From an uncultured Selenomonadales bacterium (GTDB lineage Bacteria > Bacillota > Negativicutes > Selenomonadales > Selenomonadaceae), in assembly GCA_900321035.1 (NCBI GenBank), contig ONUH01000018.1:1-43195 (forward strand): 43,195 nucleotides of DNA, written 5' to 3'. How positions within the stretch are numbered: position 1 is the stretch's first letter; each line of letters begins with the position of its first letter. This document shows, piece by piece, positions 15,246-22,266 of this stretch. A model generated the notes under the pieces. It was given only the letters and a program-made list of their open reading frames with translations. It had not been told where the DNA came from and made no database searches. Both the position numbers and the translations under genes were made by a program.

Positions 15246-15923
15246 TTACAGATTCGCGCCGATCTTCCGCGCCATCTCGCCGAACTCCGAGCGCTCCGCC
15301 AGCGACCGCGAACCGCAGCCGACGCCCAGCACCTGCCCGGCGTCCGTCCAGTTCATATAGCGCACCAAGGTGTCGTAATGGGCGGCCAATGCCTGGAAGG
15401 TCCAGTCGGCGCTGTTGTACGCCGTGGAAATCAGCATCGACTTCTTGCCGTTCAGCTTGCCCGTGCGGGAATAGAAGCGGTCCACCACGATCTTCAGCTG
15501 CGCCGACATGCCGTAGTAATAGAGCGGCGTCGTCAGCACCAGCATATCCGCTTCCAGCATCTTCGGCATCAGCTTCGTCTCGATGGCGTCCTGGAAGATG
15601 CAGGGGCCGTCCATGCCGCACTTGTCGCAACCCCGGCACGGATGCGTCTCCTCGTTCGCCGCGTCGAAGACGAAAATCTCATGTCCCGCGCTTTTCGCGC
15701 CCTCGATGAACCGCTCCGCCAAATAGATGGACGTGGATTCGTTCTTCGGATGCGGACTTGACGTAACGACTACGATTTTCATTTGTTTTCCCCCCGATAC
15801 GCTGCCCTTGGCGGGCGGCGCAGTATTTTTCTTTTCCGCAGGCGCGGCGGCGAGGCCGCAGCCGCTCAAAAGAAGAGCCATCGCGCCCATGCCGCTCACC
15901 CTCAAAAATTCCCGCCGATTCAT
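15246..15923 (-). CDS. Exported iron-sulfur-flavoprotein-like NAD(P)H oxidoreductase
   Basis: A 225-residue flavodoxin-fold protein. Its N-terminus combines a Tat-like motif (NRREFLRVSG) with a lipobox (LLLSGC, Cys22), then a linker. The FMN loop is KIVVVTSSPHPKNESTSIYL. The cluster CRGCDKCGMDGPC near residue 95 gives four Cys as in Isf-type iron-sulfur flavoproteins, and TTPLYYYGMSAQLK stacks on flavin. It likely sits at the outer face of the inner membrane as a folded redox lipoprotein. ATG 15923 follows AAGGTGAG. It is the third gene of the leftward operon. Confidence 0.87.
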   Translation of the reverse strand: MNRREFLRVSGMGAMALLLSGCGLAAAPAEKKNTAPPAKGSVSGGKQMKIVVVTSSPHPKNESTSIYLAERFIEGAKSAGHEIFVFDAANEETHPCRGCDKCGMDGPCIFQDAIETKLMPKMLEADMLVLTTPLYYYGMSAQLKIVVDRFYSRTGKLNGKKSMLISTAYNSADWTFQALAAHYDTLVRYMNWTDAGQVLGVGCGSRSLAERSEFGEMARKIGANL

Positions 15924-15932
15924 GCTCTCACC

Positions 15933-16475
15933 TTATTTCAGCTTCGCGTATTCCGTCTCGTTCACCGGCTCCAGCCATTCCGTCGAGACGCCTTCGCCCG
16001 ACAGCATGATGGAAAGATGCTGCATCATATTGTTCGGCCCCGCGCCGTGCCAGTGCTTCGTTCCCTCGGGAATCGTCACCACCGTGCCGGGCAGGATCTC
16101 CTTCGGCTCCTCGCCCCAGATCTGGTAGTAGCCGTGCCCCGACTCGCCGACGAGGATCTGGCAGGTGCCGTGATGGATGTGCCAGTGGTTGATGGTGCCT
16201 TTCGTGAAGGTCACGTTCGCCACGCCGATCTTGTCGCTGGCCAGCGGCGCGAGGAAGGTCTTGCCGGTGAAATATTTATCGTAGTTGACGTTCGGTGTGC
16301 CGATGGCAAAGATCGTTCCGGCTTCCTTGCCAAGCTCCGCCTTGACTTCCTCCACGGCAGGATAGCCTTCCGCCGCAGCCTCCGCCGCGTCGGCGATGCC
16401 GCCGAAAGCCGTCAGTCCCGCCGTCAAAACGCCCGCCAGCGCCGCCATTTTCATTTTCTTCGTCCAATTCTTCAT
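15933..16475 (-). CDS. Exported cupin-domain protein
   Basis: A 180-residue protein with a Sec signal (KKMKMAALAGVLTAGLTAFG, cleavage near IADAA). One cupin barrel follows: motif 1 as INHWHIHHGTCQILVGESGHGYY (metal ligands His-x-His with a further Glu/His), motif 2 as GTVVTIPEGTKHWHGAGP. The pattern fits cupin_2 proteins related to carboxymuconolactone decarboxylase-cupin fusions. ATG 16475 lies five bases from the end of the preceding small gene and has AAAGGA 10 bases upstream, so the two are translationally close. Substrate unknown. Confidence 0.87.
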   Translation of the reverse strand: MKNWTKKMKMAALAGVLTAGLTAFGGIADAAEAAAEGYPAVEEVKAELGKEAGTIFAIGTPNVNYDKYFTGKTFLAPLASDKIGVANVTFTKGTINHWHIHHGTCQILVGESGHGYYQIWGEEPKEILPGTVVTIPEGTKHWHGAGPNNMMQHLSIMLSGEGVSTEWLEPVNETEYAKLK

Positions 16476-16479
16476 TTTT

Positions 16480-16731
16480 TCATCGTCCTTTCTGTTGTTT
16501 GCCGTTCTCGGCCTGCCATATCAAATAATCGACCTTGTCCAAGACCTGCTGCCGCCGGTGCAGCTCGTCCATGAGCCGCCCCCGCTGTCCCCGGAGAATT
16601 CGCGCCCGCACCGCTTCCGTGCCGGAGCGCGCCGAAAGCTCCATATAGCGGCGAACGTCCGACGGCTCGAATCCCGCGCTTTCCAGAAGCGAAGAAAGCC
16701 CCGCGTTCGCCTCCGTTTTTTTCAATCGCAT
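16480..16731 (-). CDS. MerR C-terminal-like small protein lacking the DNA-binding part
   Basis: An 83-residue protein resembling only the second half of MerR regulators: LLESAGFEPSDVRRYMELS corresponds to the helix after the wing, and MDELHRRQQVLDKVDYLIWQ to the dimerisation coiled coil with the usual YxxW ending. The MerR helix-turn-helix is absent. It is not obviously an accident: ATG 16731 has AAAGGAG four bases upstream, and a divergent-type promoter (16791-16820) and a small 5'-leader hairpin (cgcccg/cgggcg, 16747-16766) precede it. It is the first gene of the operon. It may be a dimerisation partner or antagonist of a full MerR protein, or a truncated gene kept for its ribosome site. 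Confidence 0.6.
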   Translation of the reverse strand: MRLKKTEANAGLSSLLESAGFEPSDVRRYMELSARSGTEAVRARILRGQRGRLMDELHRRQQVLDKVDYLIWQAENGKQQKGR

Positions 16732-16790
16732 CACGCTCCTTTGTTTCGCCCGAAAAAATACGGGCGAGCCGTTTTCCCGGCTTCGCCCAC

Positions 16791-16820
16791 AGTATAAAAT
16801 CATTTCCGCGAGTTTGTCTA
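16791..16820 (-). promoter_or_regulatory. Promoter of the leftward eleven-gene operon
   Basis: On the minus strand TAGACA (16815-16820) is 18 bases from TATACT (16791-16796). The -35 is part of the decamer GTATTAGACA, which recurs in mirror image at the rightward promoter 112 bases away. Confidence 0.55.
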
Positions 16821-16843
16821 ATACCTATTTTTTATGCGCAACT

Positions 16844-16858
16844 ATGCTCAAAAAGCAT
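16844..16858. promoter_or_regulatory. Candidate LysR-type (T-N11-A) binding site
   Basis: The sequence atgctcaaaaagcat is a 5-bp interrupted dyad with the LysR signature T-N11-A. It lies between the two divergent promoters, and a LysR gene is encoded 1.4 kb away (18255-19127). Confidence 0.4.
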
Positions 16859-16930
16859 GCTCGTTTTTTGCCATGCAGAAGGTACATCAGTTATGCCTAA
16901 ATCGTATGGATGAATATAACTATTAAGTAT

Positions 16931-16959
16931 TAGACATAATTCCTGGCGCTCTATATAAT
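16931..16959 (+). promoter_or_regulatory. Promoter of the rightward DUF362 gene
   Basis: TAGACA (16931-16936) is 17 bases from TATAAT (16954-16959). Its -35 belongs to GTATTAGACA at 16927-16936, the inverted copy of the decamer at 16815-16824. No gene lies in the 16732-17058 interval. Confidence 0.65.
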
Positions 16960-17058
16960 TTCCGTGAAGAGAAAAATCAACGCTTACACCATGACGGGAT
17001 TCCGGACTATAATCAAACGATAGGAAGACTTCTCAACCAAGAACAAGGGGGCATCTTT

Positions 17059-18171
17059 ATGAGCGAATTGACGAGACGAGACTTCATCAAGCTGGCGGGC
17101 GCGGCGGCGGCCATGACCGCACTGCCGGGCAGCGCCGGAGCGGCGGGAAAGAACGATGAGGGACAGGCCTCGGCGAAAAAGCCGGGCACGGGCGGCGACA
17201 AATATCTCCCTTACGACAAGCGGACCGGCCCGGAGGCTTTCGTTTATTTCACCCGCGACCTTTCGGCGGCGGGACTTCTGAAAGTCTTTGACCGCGTGAA
17301 GGGCGTTCTCGCCGGGAAGATCGCCGTCAAGCTCCACACCGGCGAACCGGAGGGGCCGAACATCATTCCCCGCCCGTGGGTCAGGGAGCTTCTCGCCGAG
17401 CGCCTGCCGAACGCCGCCATTGTCGAGACGAACACCTACTATAATTACGGGCGCTACACGACGGAAGATCATCGGAAAACCCTCGAAACGAACGGCTGGA
17501 CCTTCGCGCCGGTGGACATCCTGGACGCCGAAGGCACCGCGCTGCTTCCCGTGCCGCACGGCAAATGGTTCAAGGAAATGTCCGTCGGCAAGAATCTTTT
17601 GAACTACGATTCGTTCCTTGCGCTGACCCATTTCAAGGGGCACACCATGGGCGGCTTCGGCGGCTCGGACAAGAATATCGGCATCGGCTGCGCGGACGGC
17701 CGCATCGGCAAGAAATGGATCCACACCTATGAGGGCAAAGACCAGTGGAGCATCAGCAAGGAAGAATTCATGGAGCGCATGACCGAATCCACCCAGGCGA
17801 CGATTTCCTACTTTGCCCACAAGACCGCATTCATCAACGTCATGCGGAACATGAGCGTGGACTGTGACTGCGCGGGCACGGGCGCCGCTCCGGTGGTGAC
17901 GCCGGACGTCGGCATCGTAGCGTCCTTTGACATCCTCGCGGCGGATCAGGCCTGCGTCGATATGGTCTACGCGCTGCCGGAGGAAAGCCGCCACGACCTC
18001 GTGGAGCGAATCGAAAGCCGCCGCGGCCTACGCCAGCTTTCCTACATGAAAGAGATGGGCATGGGCAACGACCGTTATCACCTGATCGACCTCGACAACG
18101 GCGACGCCGAGATCACCGCGAAGGAAGCCGTCAAAGGCATCAGCGGCAAATGGGTTTACGACGGGCAATAA
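17059..18171 (+). CDS. Tat-exported DUF362 protein
   Basis: A 370-residue DUF362 protein (PF04015) and paralogue of the product of 10555-11595. The Tat signal is LTRRDFIKLAGAAAAM with an Ala/Gly-rich tail. The core motifs are KIAVKLHTGEPEGPNIIP, LTHFKGHTMGGFGGSDKNIGIG and SVDCDCAGTGAAP. It should be folded with a bound cofactor before export; the Cys pair in DCDCAG is a candidate metal site. ATG 17059 has AAGGGGGC 5-8 bases upstream. It stands alone on its strand, ends at a clear terminator, and is divergent from the eleven-gene operon with mirrored promoters, so both units are probably induced together. Confidence 0.88.
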   Translation: MSELTRRDFIKLAGAAAAMTALPGSAGAAGKNDEGQASAKKPGTGGDKYLPYDKRTGPEAFVYFTRDLSAAGLLKVFDRVKGVLAGKIAVKLHTGEPEGPNIIPRPWVRELLAERLPNAAIVETNTYYNYGRYTTEDHRKTLETNGWTFAPVDILDAEGTALLPVPHGKWFKEMSVGKNLLNYDSFLALTHFKGHTMGGFGGSDKNIGIGCADGRIGKKWIHTYEGKDQWSISKEEFMERMTESTQATISYFAHKTAFINVMRNMSVDCDCAGTGAAPVVTPDVGIVASFDILAADQACVDMVYALPEESRHDLVERIESRRGLRQLSYMKEMGMGNDRYHLIDLDNGDAEITAKEAVKGISGKWVYDGQ

Positions 18172-18184
18172 TCAAAGCGAATAG

Positions 18185-18229
18185 AAAACGTCCCGGTTCT
18201 GCGATGAGCAATGAACCGGGACGTTTTTT
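18185..18229 (+). terminator. Terminator of the DUF362 gene
   Basis: A perfect 15-bp stem (aaaacgtcccggttc at 18185-18199 with gaaccgggacgtttt from 18213) followed by a T run. It may also end the convergent LysR gene. Confidence 0.88.
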
Positions 18230-18254
18230 GTCGTTGTGCGTCTATATCGGATAA

Positions 18255-19127
18255 TTATTCTACGAACTTTTCCCGCAGGAAATCCAGGAACCTTCCCGCC
18301 GCGCCGAAGGTCGGCTGGAAGCGTTTCCACGCCAGCACCACGGTGGAGGTCAGCGGCGGGTCGAGGGGACGGAAGGCGAAGCGCGCCGGGTCGTAATGGT
18401 ACACCGCGCCCTCGATGGTGATGGCGTCGGCAAAACCGCTTTCCACCAGCGGCAGCGAATTGTCCACGAGGTTGTGGCAAGCAAAGAGTTGCAGCTCCGT
18501 CATGTCGCCCAGCCAATGCTCGACCTCCTTGCGGACGGACAGCCGCCCCGTATTGATGAGCCGCCGCCCTGCGAGATCCTGCCGCCGGATCTTCTTCTTT
18601 TTCGCCAGCTCGCTGCCCGCACGTGTGAGCACGCCCCAGCTTTCCTTCGTCGGCAGGCGGAAGTAATCGTAATGGGCGACGTCGATGGGTTCCTGCAGCA
18701 GCGCGAAATCTAAAAGTCCCGCGTCCAGACGCTCCCGGAGCGTGTCCGCGCTGTTCGTGTAAATCTCATACTGCACCTTCGGATAGCGCAGGGAAAACTC
18801 CTCCAGCGTGCGGATGACCTCCGAGCCCGCCGCATAGACGCCGCTGCCGATGGCCAGCGTCCCGCCTATGTCCTCGGCGTGGCGGAAATCCGCCTCGATG
18901 CGGTCGACGAGCGCCACGGCTTCCTCCGCCCGATGGCGAAGCATCACGCCCGCCTCGGTCAGGGCCAGCCTGCGCCCACGCTCGAAAAGCGGCTGCCCCA
19001 GCTCTGCCTCCAGCTCGGCGAGCTGCCGTGAGAGCGTGGGCTGGGTCAGATGCAGCGATTCCGCCGCCCGTGAAATATTCTGTTCCCGCACCACCGCGAG
19101 AAAATATCGAAGCACCCGAATCTCCAT
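18255..19127 (-). CDS. LysR family transcriptional regulator
   Basis: A 290-residue LysR-type regulator. The N-terminal winged helix-turn-helix is canonical: MEIRVLRYFLAVVREQNIS, then ESLHLTQPTLSRQLAELEAE, then PLFERGRRLALTEAG. The effector domain starts near residue 90 (GTLAIGSGVYAAGSEVI) and resembles that of YybE/HdfR-like members; the effector is unknown. ATG 19127 lies after a weak AAAGG site. A TTGCCA-17-TAAAAT promoter is 45-70 bases upstream. It is convergent with the DUF362 gene, and the T-N11-A site at 16844-16858 makes it a candidate regulator of both DUF362-containing units. Confidence 0.92.
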   Translation of the reverse strand: MEIRVLRYFLAVVREQNISRAAESLHLTQPTLSRQLAELEAELGQPLFERGRRLALTEAGVMLRHRAEEAVALVDRIEADFRHAEDIGGTLAIGSGVYAAGSEVIRTLEEFSLRYPKVQYEIYTNSADTLRERLDAGLLDFALLQEPIDVAHYDYFRLPTKESWGVLTRAGSELAKKKKIRRQDLAGRRLINTGRLSVRKEVEHWLGDMTELQLFACHNLVDNSLPLVESGFADAITIEGAVYHYDPARFAFRPLDPPLTSTVVLAWKRFQPTFGAAGRFLDFLREKFVE

Positions 19128-19170
19128 CGCCCGCCGCCTTTCCGTTTGTCCGAAATTCCGTTCCGCTTCT

Positions 19171-19199
19171 ATTTTACAATCGCGTCCGGCCGCTGGCAA
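19171..19199 (-). promoter_or_regulatory. Promoter of the LysR gene
   Basis: On the minus strand TTGCCA (19194-19199) is 17 bases from TAAAAT (19171-19176). The block is a near copy of 2980-3008. On the plus strand of the same interval a TATAAT (19244-19249) with a poor -35 could serve the pseudogene at 19356. Confidence 0.55.
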
Positions 19200-19355
19200 C
19201 AAAAAAGATGGAAAAGCCTATTTCGCAAAAGCGGATATAACGATATAATGAAAAAGACCTACAAAAACTATCGACATGCGGACGTCTGCCGAAGACGGCA
19301 TATGACGCACGATCTGCAAGAATAACAGCAAGACTTTGCAAAGGAAGTGTTTCGT

Positions 19356-20390
19356 ATGCGCAAACGCACGGCGTTCTTTTTCGCCCTGTTCGCACTCCTG
19401 CTGGCGGCGATGCAGCCGGCCTTCGCCGAAAGACGCGCTTCGACGGTCCGCGTCGGCTATTACGAAAACGGCACGTTTTAGGCGGGCGCCGATCGGGGCG
19501 CGATCCGGCAGGGCTACGCCTATGAATACTACCGAAAAATTTCCGAGTACACCGGCTGGCAGTACGAATACGTTTACGGCGGTTTTGCCGAGCTTTACCA
19601 GATGCTCGTGGACGGGCACATCGACCTCTTGGCGGGGCTGGCGAAAAAGGAAGACCGCCTCGGCGTCATCGGCTACCCCGATTTCCCCATGGGCAGCGAA
19701 ACCTACAACATGATGAAGCACAGCGAGGACGACAGGATCACCACGTCCTACGCCACGCTGAACGGCAAGAAAATCGGCGTGCTGGACAGCGCCATCGTGC
19801 AGGCGCTGCGAAAATTTCTCGACGAGCATAAGATCGACGCGGAAATCGTCGTTTTCCCCGATCATGAGAGCTTATTGCTCGCGTTTGCCTGGCACCGGGT
19901 CGACACCATGGTGGCGGAAAGCGACGGCAGTTATGAACGGGAGGACACGACGCTGCTGTATGTCTTCGGCGCGTCGGATTATTACCTGTGCGTGAGCAAG
20001 AACCGGCCGGATCTCTTGGCTAAGCTGTCGAGCGCTCAAGAGCAGATGATGGCGGACGAGCCGAATTTTATCAATTCGCTCAAGATAAAGTACGACGCTG
20101 TGAATCGGAAGCTGTCCGACGCGGAAAAAGCGTGGCTCGCGGGCCGCGATACGCTTCGGGTCGGCTATCTCAACCATTATCTGCCATACAGCGATACGGA
20201 CGCCAAAGGCGCCGCCACGGGCCTCGTCCGCGATCTCGTGCCGCGGATATTGGAGGAACTGGGGATTTTGCGTCTCGATGTTTCCTATACCGGTTATGAC
20301 AGCTATGACGACATGATCATAGACATGAATTTCGGGAAGATCGACGTGGCGTTTCCCGTAGGCGGCGGGCTCTTCTATCAAGGTGTTTGA
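19356..20390 (+). pseudogene. Broken periplasmic-binding-domain sensor gene
   Basis: From ATG 19356 (AAAGGA site upstream) the frame encodes a signal peptide (FFFALFALLLAAMQPAFA) and the start of a type-3 solute-binding domain (VRVGYYENGTF). It hits an in-frame TAG at 19479-19481 (codon 42), where Gln (CAG) would fit. The frame then runs on through a first binding domain (YAYEYYRKISEYTGWQYEY, IDLLAGLAKKEDRLG) and enters a second one (DTLRVGYLNHYLPYSDTDAKG). It ends in TGA at 20388-20390 in the middle of that domain (AFPVGGGLFYQGV). Intact relatives have two such domains plus a membrane helix and a GGDEF or kinase output. Both the stop and the truncation argue for a dead gene. Confidence 0.8.
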
Positions 20391-20436
20391 CGGCCCGTGC
20401 CGAAGGGCGCGTGCGAAACGAGAGGAGAAAATTTCC

Positions 20437-22035
20437 ATGAAAGCAAAATTGTTTTTGATTCCCGCTGCGATAGGCGTTTTTTGCGCCGCCGCGCCCTGCG
20501 CCGAGGCCTGCACCACGACGATTGTGACGAAGGGCGCGTCCGCCGACGGCGTCGTCTGTGTCACCCATTCCAACGACGCGTTCTCCAGCGACCCGAACAT
20601 CGTCTATGTGCCCGCGAAGGACCACCCCGAGGGGAGCATGCGCGCCGTCTATCCCTGCGCCATCGCATGGGACGAGCTGCCGGAGTACGACTGCTATGAG
20701 AATCCGCGCCTTGTCGCGCCGGAGCGGGCGGACGCCTATGATTATCCGGGAAAAAAGCGGACGAAGCCGCTGGGGGCAATTCCCGAAGCTGCCCACACCT
20801 ACGCCTATATCGACGGCGACTACGGCGTGATGAACGAGCACGGCCTGATGCTGGGCGAATGCACGAACAATTCCGCCCATCTCGAATATTTGGAGCCGAA
20901 GGAAGGTCACGGCATCTTCTATGCCTCGGAGCTTGGACGCGTCGCCCTCGAACGCTGCCGCACGGCGCGGGAGGCGATCCGGCTCATGGGCGAGATGATC
21001 GACACATACGGCCTGTGGGGGACGGGAGAGACGCTTTTAGTGGCGGACAAGGAAGAGGGCTGGGTGCTGGAAATGCAGCCGACGCCCACGGGCAAGGGCG
21101 GTTTTTGGATTGCCCAGCGGGTGCCGGACGGGGAGTTCTTCGTGGCGGCGAATCAGTTCCGCATCCGGGCGATCAAGCCGAACGACCCCGATCAGATATT
21201 CAACCCGCGCCTGCCGGACATGCTGAAGGAGGCGGGATGGGCGGCCTGTGACAAAAAAGGGAATCTGGACTGGGTACTGTCCATGAAGGCCGTGGAGGAT
21301 TTCCATCCGTATTATTCCCTGCGCCGGGTTTGGCGCGCGCTGTCCCTCGCGGCTCCGTCGGCGAAGCTGCCCGCGAAAGTGAAGAATTGGGATACGGACG
21401 CCTATCCCTTTTCCGTCCGTCCCGACCATCCGATGACGCTGGCGGAGATCATGGATTTGCACCGCGACGCTTACGAAGGGACGCCCCTCGACCGGCGCGC
21501 GGGGAACGGCGCGGGGCTTTTCGCGTCGCCTTACCGTTACGGCGATTCAAAATGGGAACGTACCATCACGGCCCGCCATATCGCCTACACCTGGATCACG
21601 CAGGCCGGCGACAGCCTGCCCTGCCCGATGTTCTGGCTGTCGATGAACGCCCCGGCGGAGAGCGTGTATATCCCGTTCGCCGTCGCGCCGCTGCCCGAAG
21701 CCTATGAAAAGGCCGACCGGACGAAGTGCGATATGACGAAGGCATGGTGGATTTCCCAGCAGGTGACGATTTTGACGCGGGGCTATTACAGCGCCCTTTC
21801 CCCGGCGGTGCGGGACGCCGCCCATGAATGGGAGCGGCGCTCGGCGGAGCTGGTGGCGGCTTCCGGCCGGCAGTCGGCGGAGGAATTCGCCCAAACGCTT
21901 CGGGAAAACGCCGGACGCGTCCTGTCGGACTGGCGGGAGCTGCACGGGCGCCTGCTGTCGGTCAACGACGGCGACCGCCGGATCGACTATGACGGCGCGC
22001 ATCGGCCTGCGGCGGACAAGGTGGAAAAATATTGA
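20437..22035 (+). CDS. Secreted C69 family dipeptidase
   Basis: A 532-residue peptidase of family C69 (PepD/U34 group), an Ntn hydrolase. The signal peptide ends at AEA, leaving CTTTIVTKGASADG at the mature N-terminus, so Cys25 is the catalytic nucleophile set free by signal cleavage. Family segments follow: VCVTHSNDAF, YGVMNEHGLMLGECTNNSA, LGRVALERCRTAREAIRLM, LLVADKEEGWVLEM, WITQAGDSLPCPMFWLS. It cleaves dipeptides with broad specificity outside the cytoplasm. ATG 20437 follows GAGGAG; a longer in-frame reading has no site and would hide the signal peptide. It starts 46 bases after the broken sensor gene. Confidence 0.93.
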   Translation: MKAKLFLIPAAIGVFCAAAPCAEACTTTIVTKGASADGVVCVTHSNDAFSSDPNIVYVPAKDHPEGSMRAVYPCAIAWDELPEYDCYENPRLVAPERADAYDYPGKKRTKPLGAIPEAAHTYAYIDGDYGVMNEHGLMLGECTNNSAHLEYLEPKEGHGIFYASELGRVALERCRTAREAIRLMGEMIDTYGLWGTGETLLVADKEEGWVLEMQPTPTGKGGFWIAQRVPDGEFFVAANQFRIRAIKPNDPDQIFNPRLPDMLKEAGWAACDKKGNLDWVLSMKAVEDFHPYYSLRRVWRALSLAAPSAKLPAKVKNWDTDAYPFSVRPDHPMTLAEIMDLHRDAYEGTPLDRRAGNGAGLFASPYRYGDSKWERTITARHIAYTWITQAGDSLPCPMFWLSMNAPAESVYIPFAVAPLPEAYEKADRTKCDMTKAWWISQQVTILTRGYYSALSPAVRDAAHEWERRSAELVAASGRQSAEEFAQTLRENAGRVLSDWRELHGRLLSVNDGDRRIDYDGAHRPAADKVEKY

Positions 22036-22266
22036 GACCATGCCGGCTGAATTTTTGAAGAAACTTTTTCAAAAAGCAGGAATACGGGACGGCCATGGCG
22101 AATTATATTATTCAGTGATTTCTTCCGTTCCGGAAGAAGAGAATCCGAATACAGACGGCCCCGGCAAACATTCTGCCGGAGTCTTCACGCTCCTTTGCGC
22201 GACGGCTTCCGCCGCGTCCTGTTCAATGAAGAAAGGGTTTTGCGTGCTGCAGGGAGAATTTGAGCT

